Source: Burkholderiales bacterium
Lineage (GTDB): Bacteria > Pseudomonadota > Gammaproteobacteria > Burkholderiales > Burkholderiaceae_C
Direction of reading: 5' to 3'
Length of the DNA stretch: 64,000 bases
NCBI GenBank assembly: GCA_028868855.1
Contig: JAGWTR010000009.1
Location: 62,001-126,000, forward strand
Below the pieces are notes generated by a model. It saw nothing but the letters and a program-made list of their open reading frames with translations. It searched no databases and was not told the origin of the DNA. Positions 46,722 to 57,629 of this stretch are shown piece after piece (the first letter of the stretch is position 1; each line of letters opens with the position of its first letter). Position numbers and translations under genes: made by a program.

Positions 46722-47267
46722 ATGAGCCAAGAGCCCAATTCTCACGACTCCAGCCACGAAGGCCCGATCCAAACCCCCAAGCAACTCGCCGTTGCCGTGT
46801 TGCTGGCGTTTCTTGTGCCCATCGCCGCCATCATCTTGTTGGTCGTGTTCGTGTCGACCAACAATGGCAGCGCCTCCGGCAGCGATGCCCTGTCGGCGCA
46901 GGCCACAGCCCAACGCATCATGCCGGTGGGTTCGGTTGAAATCAAAGTGGCCTCGGCCAATGCGGGCCCCCGCTCCGGCGAGGAAGTCTTCAAGGCTCAA
47001 TGCTCAACCTGTCACGCCTCGGGCGCGCTGGGCTCGCCCAAGTTCGGTGACGCGGCGGCCTGGGGTCCACGCATCGCCACGGGCCTGGAAGCACTGACCC
47101 ACTCGGCACTCAAGGGCAAGAACGCCATGCCACCCCAAGGTGGCGGCGACTTCAGTGACCTGGAAGTGACCCGCGCGGCCGTCTACATGGCCAACGCTGG
47201 CGGCGCCAAGTTCACCGAACCCGCCGCGCCGACCGGCGCAGCCTCGTCTGCCAGCAGCGCCCAGTAA
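46722..47267 (+). CDS. Membrane-anchored c5-type cytochrome
   Basis: A 181-aa protein with a transmembrane helix (about residues 23-45: AVAVLLAFLVPIAAIILLVVFV), an Ala/Ser-rich linker, and one heme site CSTCH near residue 92, with a Met ligand in AMPPQGG. The heme domain resembles cytochrome c5. It likely carries electrons between respiratory complexes at the periplasmic face. GAGG lies before ATG 46722, and a strong terminator follows. Confidence 0.88.
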   Translation: MSQEPNSHDSSHEGPIQTPKQLAVAVLLAFLVPIAAIILLVVFVSTNNGSASGSDALSAQATAQRIMPVGSVEIKVASANAGPRSGEEVFKAQCSTCHASGALGSPKFGDAAAWGPRIATGLEALTHSALKGKNAMPPQGGGDFSDLEVTRAAVYMANAGGAKFTEPAAPTGAASSASSAQ

Positions 47268-47284
47268 ACACCACAGCGCTGCAC

Positions 47285-47314
47285 AAAAAAGCCGACCTTC
47301 AGGTCGGCTTTTTT
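47285..47314 (+). terminator. Rho-independent terminator after the cytochrome gene
   Basis: Stem GCCGACC/GGTCGGC with loop TTCA, flanked by six A on the left and six T on the right. It ends the cytochrome transcript and, being symmetric, can also terminate the convergent gene at 47324-47872. Confidence 0.92.
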
Positions 47315-47323
47315 CATGGGGCA

Positions 47324-47872
47324 TCAAGTAGGGGGCCGTGGCGACAGGCCACACCCAAACCGTCCAGGCAAGTCGGCAAACGCCAGCTCCTGCGGCTCCC
47401 CCCACACGCCCGCGCTCACCGCGTCGGCCGCCGCATCCATGTCCATGGAGCGCACCACGCCCAGCCCCAGGTTCGTGTCCAAAAACAACCGCCCGTGCTC
47501 GTCCAGCCAGGCACCGCGCACCTCGTTCACAAGCACACCTGTGTGCGTCTCGACCCTGAAGCAAGAGGCATCGCCTGCAACGCCGCGCTCAACACCCAGC
47601 ACCCAAGGCGCCGCCTCCAACTCCACATAGACCCGCTGGGGCCCGTTCTGGAAGAACCACGCCCCCGCCTCGTCTGACTCGTAGTTGCGGTTGATGAACT
47701 CCTTGAGCTTGTCATGCTGGATGCGGCTACCCTTGACCTGCGGAAACGGTCCTGCCGCCTGAGTACGGTCATCGCGCATATACCAATCGCCGCGTGCATC
47801 CAGGGCCAGCCAGCCATAGCAGTGCGGCACATTGGGCCATTTTTTCAAGGCCGCCTTGACGATATCGTCCAC
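47324..47872 (-). CDS. Conserved hypothetical protein (DUF2946-like)
   Basis: A 182-aa soluble protein. It begins MDDIVKAALKKWPNVPHCYGW and has the notable FFQNGPQRVYVELEAAPWVLGV in the middle. I recall this type being annotated as DUF2946 in Burkholderiales, but I am not sure of that name. No catalytic motif is apparent. It lies 10 bp after the YheT-type hydrolase gene and is likely cotranscribed with it. Confidence 0.7.
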   Translation of the reverse strand: MDDIVKAALKKWPNVPHCYGWLALDARGDWYMRDDRTQAAGPFPQVKGSRIQHDKLKEFINRNYESDEAGAWFFQNGPQRVYVELEAAPWVLGVERGVAGDASCFRVETHTGVLVNEVRGAWLDEHGRLFLDTNLGLGVVRSMDMDAAADAVSAGVWGEPQELAFADLPGRFGCGLSPRPPT

Positions 47873-47882
47873 ACTCGCTCCT

Positions 47883-48896
47883 TCAAAGATGCTGCGCCAG
47901 CCAAGGCCCTACGGCCTCCGGCAGCGAGGCGACATGCCCCGGCAAACGCCCCGCGGGGAACCCCACGTGGCCACCCTCCATCGGTTGCCACAAAGTAACC
48001 CAACTCCCTACCTCATGCGGACCAGGCAAGCTCGCCGCAGGCACAAAAGGGTCATTGGCGGCATTGACCACCAAAACGGGTAGTCCAGTGATCTCACGCA
48101 ACCTCGGCTTGGCCGAACAACGCGCCCAGTAATCATCGGTCCCGGCAAAACCGTGCACCGGCGCCGTGAACGCGTTGTCAAACTCGTAAAGATCCCGCGA
48201 CGCGCGCAGAGCCGCCTCATCAAACAGCCCGGGGAACTGCTGCAACTTGGCCAACGCCTTGGGTTTCAAGGATTGCAGGAACATCCGGTTATAGACCTGC
48301 CGATTGAACCCCTGCCCAATGGCTTGCCCAGCGGCCGCCAGATCAAGGGGCGACGACACCGCCGCCACCGCTCGGACCACCGTCCTGGCCTGACTGCCAG
48401 CCTCCTGTGCCCAACGCAACAAAACATTGCCCCCCAAGGACATTCCCACCGTCACCACCGGCCCCGAGTGCTCCCTTGCAAAGCGACGCAGCACCCAGTC
48501 AGCCTCGGCAAAATCACCCGAATGGTAGGAACGCGGACGCCGGTTCAGCTCGCCCGAACAACCCCGGAAATGCGGCACCGCGTAATCCCAGCCCTGCGCC
48601 TGAGCCCAATGGGCAAACGCCAAGGCATAGTGACTGCCGGAGGCACCCTCCAGGCCATGAAACAACACCAACAGAGGCCGCTCCGGGAGAGCGGTTTGGG
48701 CCCGGCCCATCGCGGACAACACGTCCACGTCAATGAAATCCCCGTCCGGCGCGTCCCAGCGCTGTCGCTCATAAGGCACAGCCACTGGCAACGGCTGACC
48801 GTGCACCCTGGAGAACAAGGCGGGCCAGATCGTCTGCACATTTCCACCCCATGGGCCCTGTCCGGCCAACCACCAAGGCGCTTGGTACCTGTGCAT
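47883..48896 (-). CDS. Alpha/beta hydrolase of the YheT family
   Basis: A 337-aa hydrolase. The nucleophile elbow is VGMSLGGNV, the oxyanion region is LLVLFHGLEGASGSHYA, and PHFRGCSGELNRRPRSYHSGD is typical of YheT/AB-hydrolase proteins. The catalytic Asp is likely in NAANDPFVPAASLP and the His in MEGGHVGF near the end. Physiological substrate unknown. Confidence 0.88.
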   Translation of the reverse strand: MHRYQAPWWLAGQGPWGGNVQTIWPALFSRVHGQPLPVAVPYERQRWDAPDGDFIDVDVLSAMGRAQTALPERPLLVLFHGLEGASGSHYALAFAHWAQAQGWDYAVPHFRGCSGELNRRPRSYHSGDFAEADWVLRRFAREHSGPVVTVGMSLGGNVLLRWAQEAGSQARTVVRAVAAVSSPLDLAAAGQAIGQGFNRQVYNRMFLQSLKPKALAKLQQFPGLFDEAALRASRDLYEFDNAFTAPVHGFAGTDDYWARCSAKPRLREITGLPVLVVNAANDPFVPAASLPGPHEVGSWVTLWQPMEGGHVGFPAGRLPGHVASLPEAVGPWLAQHL

Positions 48897-48900
48897 GGAA

Positions 48901-49359
48901 TCAATGCAGCGTGGCCGTCGGCTCGGTCACTTCTTGCAACTCATGCTGACGCCCCAGACTCGCGTGGTGCAACACCATGCGCCAACCCTGAGCCGTGCGC
49001 AGATACACATTGGTCGCCAGCACAAAGGCCGTCTGCAGGCCCTCGGGCGACATGGCCTGCACTCGCTCCATCACATGGTGGACCGCGCAACCACCGCTCT
49101 CCAAGCGCCGCACCTGTTGCAGCGTTACCTGCACCGGGCCATTGGCAAAGATCGCTTCAAACGTGGACCGGATCGCACCGCGCCCCACCACACGCGCCCC
49201 GCCCGGGTGCACACAAGCAATTTCGTCGTCGTCCGACCAAACCGACATCAGGCGATCCAGATCAGCTTGTTGCAGCGCATCGTAAAACGTGGCTTCGGTA
49301 TCGTCAGCGGACGCCATCAGGGCGGCCTGGGCCACTTTGCGGGCACGGGGATCACTCAT
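48901..49359 (-). CDS. SnoaL/NTF2-like protein
   Basis: A 152-aa protein with an NTF2-like (ketosteroid-isomerase/SnoaL) fold: EATFYDALQQADLDRLMSVWSDDDEIACVHPGGARVVGRGAIRSTF near the N terminus and a C-terminal strand ending WRMVLHHASLG. Function is unknown; the fold binds small molecules or acts as a nonenzymatic scaffold. ATG 49359 chosen over an upstream extension that would overlap purU. Confidence 0.78.
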   Translation of the reverse strand: MSDPRARKVAQAALMASADDTEATFYDALQQADLDRLMSVWSDDDEIACVHPGGARVVGRGAIRSTFEAIFANGPVQVTLQQVRRLESGGCAVHHVMERVQAMSPEGLQTAFVLATNVYLRTAQGWRMVLHHASLGRQHELQEVTEPTATLH

Positions 49360-49399
49360 GGTCAGCACGCTCCTCAGGGTGGGTTGAACACCGCGATAC

Positions 49400-50296
49400 T
49401 CAGCGGAACACGACGGTCTTATGCCCATTCATCAGCACACGATGCTCGACATGCCATCTCACGGCACGCGCCAGCACCACACACTCCACATCGCGCCCCA
49501 CCGCAGTGAAGTCCTCAGGACTCAAGGTGTGATCGACACGCTCCACATCCTGCTCGATGATCGGTCCCTCGTCCAGATCCGCCGTCACATAGTGCGCTGT
49601 GGCCCCGATCAGCTTCACCCCGCGATCATGCGCTTGATAGTAGGGCTTGGCGCCCTTGAAGCTGGGCAAAAAACTGTGGTGAATATTGATGGCCCGCCCT
49701 TTGAGAAAGCCGCAAAATTCCGCGCTCAGAATCTGCATGTAACGGGCCAACACGACCACGTCAATGCCCTCCCGTTCGACCAGAGCTTCAACCTGCCGCT
49801 CCTGTAAGCGTTTGATATCCGCCCCCGCCCCGATGGGCAACGACAGGTGATGAAAGGCAATGCCATAGGTGGCGGCCAACTCGGCATAGTCCGGATGGTT
49901 GGAGACGATGGCCGGAATCTCCACCGGTAATTGACCCGATTTCCAGCGAAACAACAGGTCATTGAGGCAATGCCCATGCTTGCTGACCATGATCAACATC
50001 CTCGGCTTGCGCGACCGCGACCGGATGGTCGCCGACATACCGAACTGTTCGCGCACGTGCCCGAACAATTTGCCCAGCGTCGCCTCATCCGCCAAATGTT
50101 CGGGTGCCTCAAAGTGCACCCGCATGAAGAACAACCCTGTGCTGTCCTCGTTTTGAACATCGCCAAACTGCTGCGAATCAATGATGTTGCAGCCGGCCTG
50201 GTAGAGCAGGCCGGAAACGGCATGGACAATCCCGGTCACATCGGGGCAGGACAGGGTCAGGATGAATTCGCGTGCGTATTTCATGGTCTGGGGCAT
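49400..50296 (-). CDS. purU: Formyltetrahydrofolate deformylase
   Basis: A 298-aa enzyme that hydrolyses 10-formyl-THF to formate and THF, balancing one-carbon pools for purine synthesis. An N-terminal ACT domain (FILTLSCPDVTGIVHAVSGLLYQAGCNI) is followed by a formyltransferase domain with NIHHSFLPSF and ATAHYVTADLDEGPII, containing the catalytic Asn, His and Asp. GAGG precedes the ATG at 50296. Confidence 0.94.
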   Translation of the reverse strand: MPQTMKYAREFILTLSCPDVTGIVHAVSGLLYQAGCNIIDSQQFGDVQNEDSTGLFFMRVHFEAPEHLADEATLGKLFGHVREQFGMSATIRSRSRKPRMLIMVSKHGHCLNDLLFRWKSGQLPVEIPAIVSNHPDYAELAATYGIAFHHLSLPIGAGADIKRLQERQVEALVEREGIDVVVLARYMQILSAEFCGFLKGRAINIHHSFLPSFKGAKPYYQAHDRGVKLIGATAHYVTADLDEGPIIEQDVERVDHTLSPEDFTAVGRDVECVVLARAVRWHVEHRVLMNGHKTVVFR

Positions 50297-50320
50297 TGTA
50301 GGGGCCTCATCAGCCGACAC

Positions 50321-50344
50321 AAAAAAGCCCGAGCGAACCCGGGC
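50321..50344 (-). terminator. Rho-independent terminator after the zinc-finger gene
   Basis: On the minus strand, GCCCG then an 8-nt loop then CGGGC, followed by six T. It ends the ilvE-zinc finger transcript before purU. Confidence 0.8.
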
Positions 50345-50374
50345 CTCTCTGACCACTCCCTGAGTGAACCGTCC

Positions 50375-50593
50375 TCAATGCCCGTGGCCAAGCTTCTCAC
50401 CGTCTTTGAGCTTGTAAACCGTGCCGCAATAAGGACACTGCCCCGAACCCGCCGTCACCACATCAATGTAGACCCGTGGATGGGTGCTCCACAAGGACAT
50501 ATTTGGGTTGGGGCAAAAGACCACCCCATCGGGGCCTTGCAGATCCTGGGCGGACACCTCCACCGGGGACTTGGTATGTGCTGCTGCGCTCAT
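50375..50593 (-). CDS. Zinc-finger domain protein (zf-CHCC)
   Basis: A 72-aa protein. Zinc ligands are C27 in FCPNPN, H38 in STHPRVYI, and the CPYC pair near residue 53. The tail GEKLGHGH is histidine-rich. Such small proteins are homologues of the mitochondrial complex I NDUFS6-type finger and often follow ilvE in betaproteobacteria. 13 bp after ilvE; operon partner. Function in bacteria unclear. Confidence 0.88.
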   Translation of the reverse strand: MSAAAHTKSPVEVSAQDLQGPDGVVFCPNPNMSLWSTHPRVYIDVVTAGSGQCPYCGTVYKLKDGEKLGHGH

Positions 50594-50606
50594 GAACGTC
50601 CGCTCC

Positions 50607-51530
50607 TCAAACCGTCGTCAGCCATTCGGCATACTTTGGATTGCGCCCGTTGACGATGTCAAAGAAAGCATTCTGAATCTTCTCAGTGATTGGCCCACGT
50701 GAGCCTTGCCCGATCTGCAAGCGGTCCAGTTCACGGATGGGCGTGACTTCGGCCGCAGTGCCAGTGAAGAAGGCCTCGTCGCTGATGTAGACCTCATCGC
50801 GCGTGATGCGTTTCTCGACAATCTCCAGGCCCAGATCCTGACAGATCGAGAAGATGGTCTTGCGCGTGATGCCATTGAGCGCCCCCGCCGACAGATCCGG
50901 CGTGTACAACTTACCTTCGCGAACAATGAAAATATTCTCTCCAGCGCCTTCGCTCACAAAGCCTTGCGCGTCCAGCAGCAACGCCTCGTCATAGCCATCA
51001 TCGGTCGCTTCCAGATTGGCCAGAATCGAATTGGTGTAATTGCTCACCGCCTTGGCCTGCGTCATCGTGATGTTGACATGGTGGCGCGTGTAGCTTGAGG
51101 TCTTGACGCGGATGCCGCGCTTGAGCCCCTCCTCGCCCAAGTAGGCACCCCAGGCCCAAGCGGCCACCATCACGTGGACCTTGGCCCCCCTGGGACTGAC
51201 GCCCAACTTTTCGGAACCTAGCCACACCAGCGGGCGCAGATAGCAGCTTTCCAGCTTGTTAGCGCGCACCACATCCAGTTGAGCCTTCACCACTTCGTCA
51301 AACGTGAAGGGCAGCGTCATGCGCAGGATCTTGGCGCTGTTGAACAATCGCTCGGTGTGTTCACGAATCCGAAAGACGGCCGTGCCTTGCGTCGTGTTGT
51401 AAGCGCGCACGCCTTCAAATACGCCGCATCCATAGTGCAAGGTGTGGGTCAGCACGTGGATCTTGGCATCGCGCCACTCCACCAACTGCCCGTCCATCCA
51501 AATCTTGCCGTCGCGATCATCCATCGACAT
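50607..51530 (-). CDS. ilvE: Branched-chain amino acid aminotransferase
   Basis: A 307-aa class IV PLP enzyme for the last step of leucine, isoleucine and valine synthesis and the first of their breakdown. The N terminus MSMDDRDGKIWMDGQLVEWRD and HTLHYGCGVFEGVRAY are typical, the PLP lysine is in MTQAKAVSNYTNS, and the phosphate region is SEGAGENIFIV. AAGGA precedes ATG 51530. Cotranscribed with the zinc-finger gene. Confidence 0.94.
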   Translation of the reverse strand: MSMDDRDGKIWMDGQLVEWRDAKIHVLTHTLHYGCGVFEGVRAYNTTQGTAVFRIREHTERLFNSAKILRMTLPFTFDEVVKAQLDVVRANKLESCYLRPLVWLGSEKLGVSPRGAKVHVMVAAWAWGAYLGEEGLKRGIRVKTSSYTRHHVNITMTQAKAVSNYTNSILANLEATDDGYDEALLLDAQGFVSEGAGENIFIVREGKLYTPDLSAGALNGITRKTIFSICQDLGLEIVEKRITRDEVYISDEAFFTGTAAEVTPIRELDRLQIGQGSRGPITEKIQNAFFDIVNGRNPKYAEWLTTV

Positions 51531-51680
51531 GGGGTGTCCTTTCGGGAATTGTTTTGTCTCGTCTCGGCTACTGGCGCTCGCCCTGGCGCCTTGGAGCAAT
51601 CCAAAGTACCCAGCAGCCGGGTAACCTTCAATTGTAGACCCGACCAGCACAACCCGCAGACTGGCGGCAACCGCACAAAG

Positions 51681-51711
51681 GCAAAAGCCGACCACAAGGA
51701 TCGGCTTTTGC
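51681..51711 (-). terminator. Terminator downstream of initiator tRNA
   Basis: An inverted repeat with 11-bp arms (GCAAAAGCCGA and TCGGCTTTTGC) lies 9 bp past the tRNA 3' end on the minus strand. The arm ends in TTTT on either strand, so it can end the tRNA transcript. Confidence 0.8.
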
Positions 51712-51719
51712 ACATTTTT

Positions 51720-51796
<77 letters not shown>

Positions 51797-51877
51797 ACAG
51801 AGAAGTAAACTATAACATGTTTTTTTATTTTGTCACGCGTTTTGTCAGATCAATCCAGACAAAACAGCAACGAGCAC

Positions 51878-51903
51878 AAAAAAGCCAGCATTAATGCTGG
51901 CTT
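51878..51903 (-). terminator. Terminator of the alpha operon
   Basis: The palindrome GCCAGCATTAATGCTGGC is followed on the minus strand by six T. It lies 38-63 bp after the rplQ stop and ends the rpsD-rpoA-rplQ transcript. Confidence 0.88.
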
Positions 51904-51940
51904 ATTTCAAACGTGTTGAGCCCCGCAGGGCTCGACAAGC

Positions 51941-52339
51941 TCAGGATGCTGCCTGATCGTCAGCCGCCGCGTCGGCAACCACCGAGCGCTCAACCAACTC
52001 CACATAGGCCATCGGCGCATTGTCACCCTGACGGAAACCCATTTTCAGGATGCGAGTGTAGCCACCCGGACGGGCCTGGAACAACGGGCCCAGCACATTG
52101 AAGAGCTTGACAACGTTGTCGCGGTCGCGCAGGCGGTCAAACGCCAGCCGCTTGTTGGCGAGCGTGGGGTTCTTGGCCAGAGTAATCAGGGGCTCGACCA
52201 CGCGGCGCAATTCCTTGGCCTTGGGGACGGTGGTCTTGATGGCTTCGTGCTGAATCAGCGAGTTGGCCATATTGCGCAGCATCGCCAGACGGTGCGACGA
52301 GGTGCGGTTCAGTTTACGGAGTCCGTGTCCGTGACGCAT
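51941..52339 (-). CDS. rplQ: 50S ribosomal protein L17
   Basis: A 132-aa L17, of typical bacterial length, starting [28 protein letters not shown] and containing EPLITLAK and PGGYTRILK. The C terminus is acidic ([10 protein letters not shown]). Last gene of the alpha operon, 106 bp after rpoA and followed by a terminator. Confidence 0.97.
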   Translation of the reverse strand: MRHGHGLRKLNRTSSHRLAMLRNMANSLIQHEAIKTTVPKAKELRRVVEPLITLAKNPTLANKRLAFDRLRDRDNVVKLFNVLGPLFQARPGGYTRILKMGFRQGDNAPMAYVELVERSVVADAAADDQAAS

Positions 52340-52445
52340 GGTGCTTTCCTTTCTTACTTTATAAAACCGGCGGCCGGTTCAAGGTACCGCCGGGTGCACC
52401 GGATGGAGGCTTGCTGAAGCAAACTCACCACCCACTTTCAAAAAA

Positions 52446-53432
52446 TCAACGCTTGTCGAGCCCTTGAGGAGGCCAGCTTTCCAGGCGCGAACCCAGAGCC
52501 AGACCACGCGAAGCCAACACTTCCTTGATTTCGTTGAGCGACTTACGACCCAGATTAGGGGTCTTGAGCAACTCGGTCTCGGTGCGCTGGATCAGGTCGC
52601 CGATATAGTAAATGTTTTCAGCCTTCAGACAGTTGGCCGAACGCACAGTCAGCTCCAGCTCATCCACCGGACGCAACAGGATTGGATCGAAGTTCTGAGC
52701 CGATTTGGCCGGGGCATCGAAGGCTGCGATTTCGCTGCCTTCCAACTGAGCGAAGACCGCCAACTGCTCCACCAGAATCTTGGCCGACGCACGAATCGCC
52801 TCCTCTGGCGAAATCGCGCCGTTGGTTTCGATTTCCATGACCAGCTTGTCCAGGTCAGTACGCTGCTCCACACGGGCACTTTCGACCGTATAGCTCACGC
52901 GGCGAACAGGTGAGAACGAAGCGTCCAGCACGATGCGTCCGATGGCCTTGGTGCTTTCGTCGCCATAGCGGCGGATGTTGCCTGGTACGTAGCCACGACC
53001 CTTTTCCACCTTGATCTGCATGTCCAGCTTGCCGCCTTGCGACAAATGAGCGATCACGTGATCAGGATTGACGATTTCAACATCATGGGGAGTCTGGATG
53101 TCAGCGGCCGTGACGGGCCCCTCTCCATCCTTGCGCAACACCAAAGTCACCTCATCGCGGTTGTGCAGACGGAACACGACCCCTTTGAGGTTCAGCATGA
53201 TGTGAACCACGTCTTCTTGCACGCCGTCGACCGTCGAGTACTCGTGCAGCACGCCTGCGATCGTCACTTCCGTCGGTGCATAACCGACCATGGAGGACAG
53301 CAGAACGCGACGCAGGGCGTTGCCCAGGGTATGACCGTAACCGCGCTCGAACGGCTCGAGCGTGACTTTGGCGCGGTGACCGCCCAGCGGCTCCACTTGA
53401 ATGGCTTTGGGTTTCAGCAAATTGGTTTGCAT
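52446..53432 (-). CDS. rpoA: RNA polymerase alpha subunit
   Basis: A 328-aa subunit. The N-terminal assembly domain has [31 protein letters not shown]; the linker lies near residue 235; the C-terminal domain (from about 245, [26 protein letters not shown]) includes [26 protein letters not shown]. It supports sigma70 and sigma54 transcription alike. Located between rpsD and rplQ as usual. Confidence 0.98.
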   Translation of the reverse strand: MQTNLLKPKAIQVEPLGGHRAKVTLEPFERGYGHTLGNALRRVLLSSMVGYAPTEVTIAGVLHEYSTVDGVQEDVVHIMLNLKGVVFRLHNRDEVTLVLRKDGEGPVTAADIQTPHDVEIVNPDHVIAHLSQGGKLDMQIKVEKGRGYVPGNIRRYGDESTKAIGRIVLDASFSPVRRVSYTVESARVEQRTDLDKLVMEIETNGAISPEEAIRASAKILVEQLAVFAQLEGSEIAAFDAPAKSAQNFDPILLRPVDELELTVRSANCLKAENIYYIGDLIQRTETELLKTPNLGRKSLNEIKEVLASRGLALGSRLESWPPQGLDKR

Positions 53433-53574
53433 GAGGTCTTCCTGTCAATACCCTCGGCTCGTTACACCGATAAGGCTGCTGGACCAACCGAAGCACCATG
53501 CTCCGGCCTTGAAATCAAAACGCACAAAGCCACGCGACACGACTCCAAGCCGTGAAGCGCAGCTGATGTGTGAA

Positions 53575-54198
53575 TCAACGCGAATACAGTTCGACGATCA
53601 ATGATTCGTTGATGTCTGCACCGAATTCATCGCGATCCGGAGTTTTCTTGAACACGCCTTCCAGCTTGGTGCCGTCCACCTGAACCCAAGCAGGCAGGCC
53701 GATCGACTCAGCCAGCTTCAGCGCTTCAAGGATGCGCACTTGCTTCTTGGCCTTTTCACGGACACCGACCACATCGCCAGTCTTAACGCTGTAAGAAGGA
53801 ATGTTCACCACTTGGCCGTTCACGACCACACCTTTGTGCGACACCAGCTGACGAGCTTCGGCGCGGGTGGATGCAAAACCCATGCGATACACGACATTGT
53901 CCAAGCGTGATTCCAGCAGGAACAACAGGTTCGAACCTGTATTGCCCTTGCGGCGATCAGCTTCGGCAAAATAGCGGCGGAACTGGCGCTCAAGCACGCC
54001 GTACATCCGTTTGACTTTTTGCTTTTCACGCAATTGCAAACCGAAGTCTGACGTGCGCGAACCCGAAGTACGGCCATGCTGACCGGGCTTGGTGTCAAAC
54101 TTAGCCTTGTCGCTGATGGGGCGACGGGCGCTCTTCAAGAACAGATCGGTGCCTTCACGGCGGGCCAGTTTGGCCTTAGGTCCGAGGTAACGTGCCAC
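53575..54198 (-). CDS. rpsD: 30S ribosomal protein S4
   Basis: A 207-aa S4 with [26 protein letters not shown], and an S4 RNA-binding domain ([30 protein letters not shown]). S4 nucleates 30S assembly and represses its own operon in E. coli. It is separated from rpsK by 338 bp containing a terminator and a promoter, so it probably begins its own transcript. Confidence 0.97.
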   Translation of the reverse strand: MARYLGPKAKLARREGTDLFLKSARRPISDKAKFDTKPGQHGRTSGSRTSDFGLQLREKQKVKRMYGVLERQFRRYFAEADRRKGNTGSNLLFLLESRLDNVVYRMGFASTRAEARQLVSHKGVVVNGQVVNIPSYSVKTGDVVGVREKAKKQVRILEALKLAESIGLPAWVQVDGTKLEGVFKKTPDRDEFGADINESLIVELYSR

Positions 54199-54402
54199 GT
54201 TTATTTCCTTGGGTCTGTCTGACGCCAGAATCCATCAACCTTACGGCGACCCGATTCCAACGCGAGTCTGGCGGATATTTTTAGAATCGCTCAGACGGTG
54301 GGCTTCAATAAAAACCCGCCAGCAGGTGTACAGCATTGTTTACCCCTGATACTCAGGCGCAAAATCAAGCCCAACACCCCCGGCGAGCGGAGAAAACCTA
54401 TG

Positions 54403-54430
54403 ATTATAGCTGCAACGAAAAAATACTCAA
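54403..54430 (-). promoter_or_regulatory. Promoter for rpsD-rpoA-rplQ
   Basis: On the minus strand, TTGAGT (54430-54425) and TATAAT (54408-54403) with a 16-bp spacer. The -10 box is a perfect consensus. Transcription would start near 54396, leaving a leader of about 198 nt. Confidence 0.65.
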
Positions 54431-54485
54431 CATGACAACATAGCCATGTCAAGTTCTCGCAACATTACCCGAAGCTGAAGCCTCG

Positions 54486-54528
54486 AACAACAAAGCCTTG
54501 TCTGCGCCCGAAGGCGCAGCTCAAGGCT
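54486..54528 (-). terminator. Terminator after rpsK
   Basis: On the minus strand, a stem with outer arms GCCTTG/CAAGGC and inner arms CTGCGCC/GGCGCAG, closed by a stable TTCG tetraloop, and then TTTGTTGTT. It follows the rpsK stop by about 9 bp and can end the spc/rpsM-rpsK transcript at least partly. Confidence 0.72.
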
Positions 54529-54536
54529 CTGGCCAA

Positions 54537-54941
54537 TCAGATGCGGCGACGCTTTTGAGGGCGGCAACCGTTGTGCGGGACGGGCGTAACATCCGAGATC
54601 ATGTTGATCCGGATGCCCAGCGCGGCCAGCGCACGAACCGAGGACTCGCGACCTGGACCTGGGCCCTTGATTTCGACGTCCAGATTCTTGATGCCTTGTT
54701 CCTGAGCAGCGCGCCCGGCCACTTCAGCGGCCACTTGGGCGGCGAACGGCGTGGACTTGCGTGAGCCCTTGAAACCCTGACCACCACTGGACGCCCACGC
54801 CAGGGAGTTACCCTGACGGTCAGTGATCGTGATGATCGTGTTGTTGAACGACGCGTGCACGTGAGCAATTCCGTCCGCAATGTTCTTGCGGATTTTCTTG
54901 CTCACACGACGTGCGGCCGTGTTGGCAGGTGCTTTAGCCAT
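54537..54941 (-). CDS. rpsK: 30S ribosomal protein S11
   Basis: A 134-aa S11, starting [21 protein letters not shown] and ending in the conserved [37 protein letters not shown] is also typical. Sits in the platform of the 30S subunit. It lies 69 bp downstream of rpsM. Confidence 0.97.
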   Translation of the reverse strand: MAKAPANTAARRVSKKIRKNIADGIAHVHASFNNTIITITDRQGNSLAWASSGGQGFKGSRKSTPFAAQVAAEVAGRAAQEQGIKNLDVEIKGPGPGRESSVRALAALGIRINMISDVTPVPHNGCRPQKRRRI

Positions 54942-55010
54942 AGTAATCTTCTCTCGCTGCTAGGCCAGTACGAAACTGGCACATGATCTTAATGAACGAC
55001 GGCACCCGGA

Positions 55011-55373
55011 TCACTTCTTGCCAGCGATCGACTTGCGAGGACCCTTGCGGGTGCGCGCATTGGTGCGGGTGCGTTGACCACGCATCGGCAGACCGCGGCG
55101 ATGACGGAAGCCGCGATAGCAGCCCAGATCCATCAGACGCTTGATATTGATCGAGATTTCGCGGCGCAGATCACCTTCAATGGTGATCTTGGCCACTTCG
55201 TCCCGGATTTTTTCGAGATCGCCGTCCGTCAGGTCTTTGATCTTCTTGTTAAACGGAATGCCGCTCACCGTGCAGATTTTCTGCGCAGTGGTGCGACCGA
55301 TGCCGTAAATAGAAGTCAAACCGATTTCGGTGTGCTTATGCGGCGGAATGTTGATGCCAGCAATACGTGCCAT
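55011..55373 (-). CDS. rpsM: 30S ribosomal protein S13
   Basis: A 120-aa S13, starting [26 protein letters not shown] and ending [20 protein letters not shown], of the expected length. It contacts the 50S subunit and P-site tRNA. It follows rpmJ by 39 bp. Confidence 0.97.
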   Translation of the reverse strand: MARIAGINIPPHKHTEIGLTSIYGIGRTTAQKICTVSGIPFNKKIKDLTDGDLEKIRDEVAKITIEGDLRREISINIKRLMDLGCYRGFRHRRGLPMRGQRTRTNARTRKGPRKSIAGKK

Positions 55374-55412
55374 AACTGTCCTCTGAACACTAGTTTCGTC
55401 GCTAACCGGGGC

Positions 55413-55526
55413 TTAGCCCTGGCGTTGCTTGTGGCGGGGGTCTGTGCAGATCACACGAACCACACCCTTGCGGCGAATGATTTTGCAATTGCGACACATC
55501 ACTTTGACGGAAGCCGAAACTTTCAT
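55413..55526 (-). CDS. rpmJ: 50S ribosomal protein L36
   Basis: A short 37-aa gene: [15 protein letters not shown] then [23 protein letters not shown]11, C14, C27 and H33 or so form the zinc site, so this is the zinc-binding (C+) type. It lies between infA and rpsM, the normal place. Confidence 0.95.
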   Translation of the reverse strand: MKVSASVKVMCRNCKIIRRKGVVRVICTDPRHKQRQG

Positions 55527-55595
55527 GGTCTTCTCCTGAACCGTTGACATTCAACGGAAATTCACCCACGTTTCCGGGGTCACCTAAACTTCAAC

Positions 55596-55814
55596 TCACT
55601 TCGCCCGGAACACGATGCGAGCACGACTCAAATCATACGGGGTCAGCTCCACGGTCACTTTGTCGCCCGGCAGGATGCGAATGTAGTGCATCCGCATTTT
55701 TCCGGAAATGTGACCGAGAACCACGTGCCCGTTCTCAAGCTTCACGCGAAAGGTGGCATTCGGGAGGTTCTCCAGAATTTCACCTTGCATTTGGATGACG
55801 TCGTCTTTCGCCAT
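55596..55814 (-). CDS. infA: Translation initiation factor IF-1
   Basis: A 72-aa S1/OB-fold protein of the usual IF-1 length: [22 protein letters not shown], and later [23 protein letters not shown]. It binds the A site of the 30S subunit during initiation. It lies between secY and rpmJ. Confidence 0.97.
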   Translation of the reverse strand: MAKDDVIQMQGEILENLPNATFRVKLENGHVVLGHISGKMRMHYIRILPGDKVTVELTPYDLSRARIVFRAK

Positions 55815-55849
55815 GTCTTCCTAAGTTGCGTTGACCGGGGTCACCGCGA

Positions 55850-57160
<1,311 letters not shown>

Positions 57161-57194
57161 GCTGTGTGTCCGTTCAGTGTCGATCAGTCAAGCT

Positions 57195-57629
57195 TTACTC
57201 AGCGATCGCGCCGCCAGCAGCCTCGATGGCGGCCTTGGCACCCGCCGTCGCGCCGATGCCCTTGAGGGACACCTTCTTGTTCAGCTCACCAGACTTGATC
57301 ACCTTCACCACCTTGGCAAGTTGCGACACCAGGCCGGCTTGCTTGAGGGCGAGAACGTCGACTTCCACAATTTCCAGCGCCTGCAGATCAGCCAACGTGA
57401 TCTCGGCGTTGTACTTCAGCAGATGCGACTTGAAGCCGCGCTTGGGCAGGCGACGTTGCAAAGGCATTTGACCGCCTTCGAAACCGACCTTGTGGTAACC
57501 ACCCGAGCGGGATTTCTGACCTTTGTGACCGCGACCAGCGGTTTTGCCCAGACCCGAACCAATCCCACGGCCAACACGGCGCTTGGAGTGTTTCGCGCCC
57601 GAGGCGGGCTTGATGCTATTGAGTTCCAT
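57195..57629 (-). CDS. rplO: 50S ribosomal protein L15
   Basis: A 144-aa L15 starting [22 protein letters not shown], with a Gly-rich basic N-terminal arm ([20 protein letters not shown]). Its ATG overlaps the rpmD stop codon, so translation is coupled. Confidence 0.97.
   Translation of the reverse strand: MELNSIKPASGAKHSKRRVGRGIGSGLGKTAGRGHKGQKSRSGGYHKVGFEGGQMPLQRRLPKRGFKSHLLKYNAEITLADLQALEIVEVDVLALKQAGLVSQLAKVVKVIKSGELNKKVSLKGIGATAGAKAAIEAAGGAIAE

Larger units (their letters stand above)
54199..54536. other. 338-bp rpsK-rpsD intergenic leader
   Basis: Unusually long for this gene pair. On the minus strand it contains a hairpin (54486-54528), a promoter (54403-54430), and a leader of about 198 nt with inverted repeats including 7-bp arms at 54223-54229 and 54267-54273. 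No gene is seen. The leader may be the autoregulatory site for S4. Confidence 0.6.
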
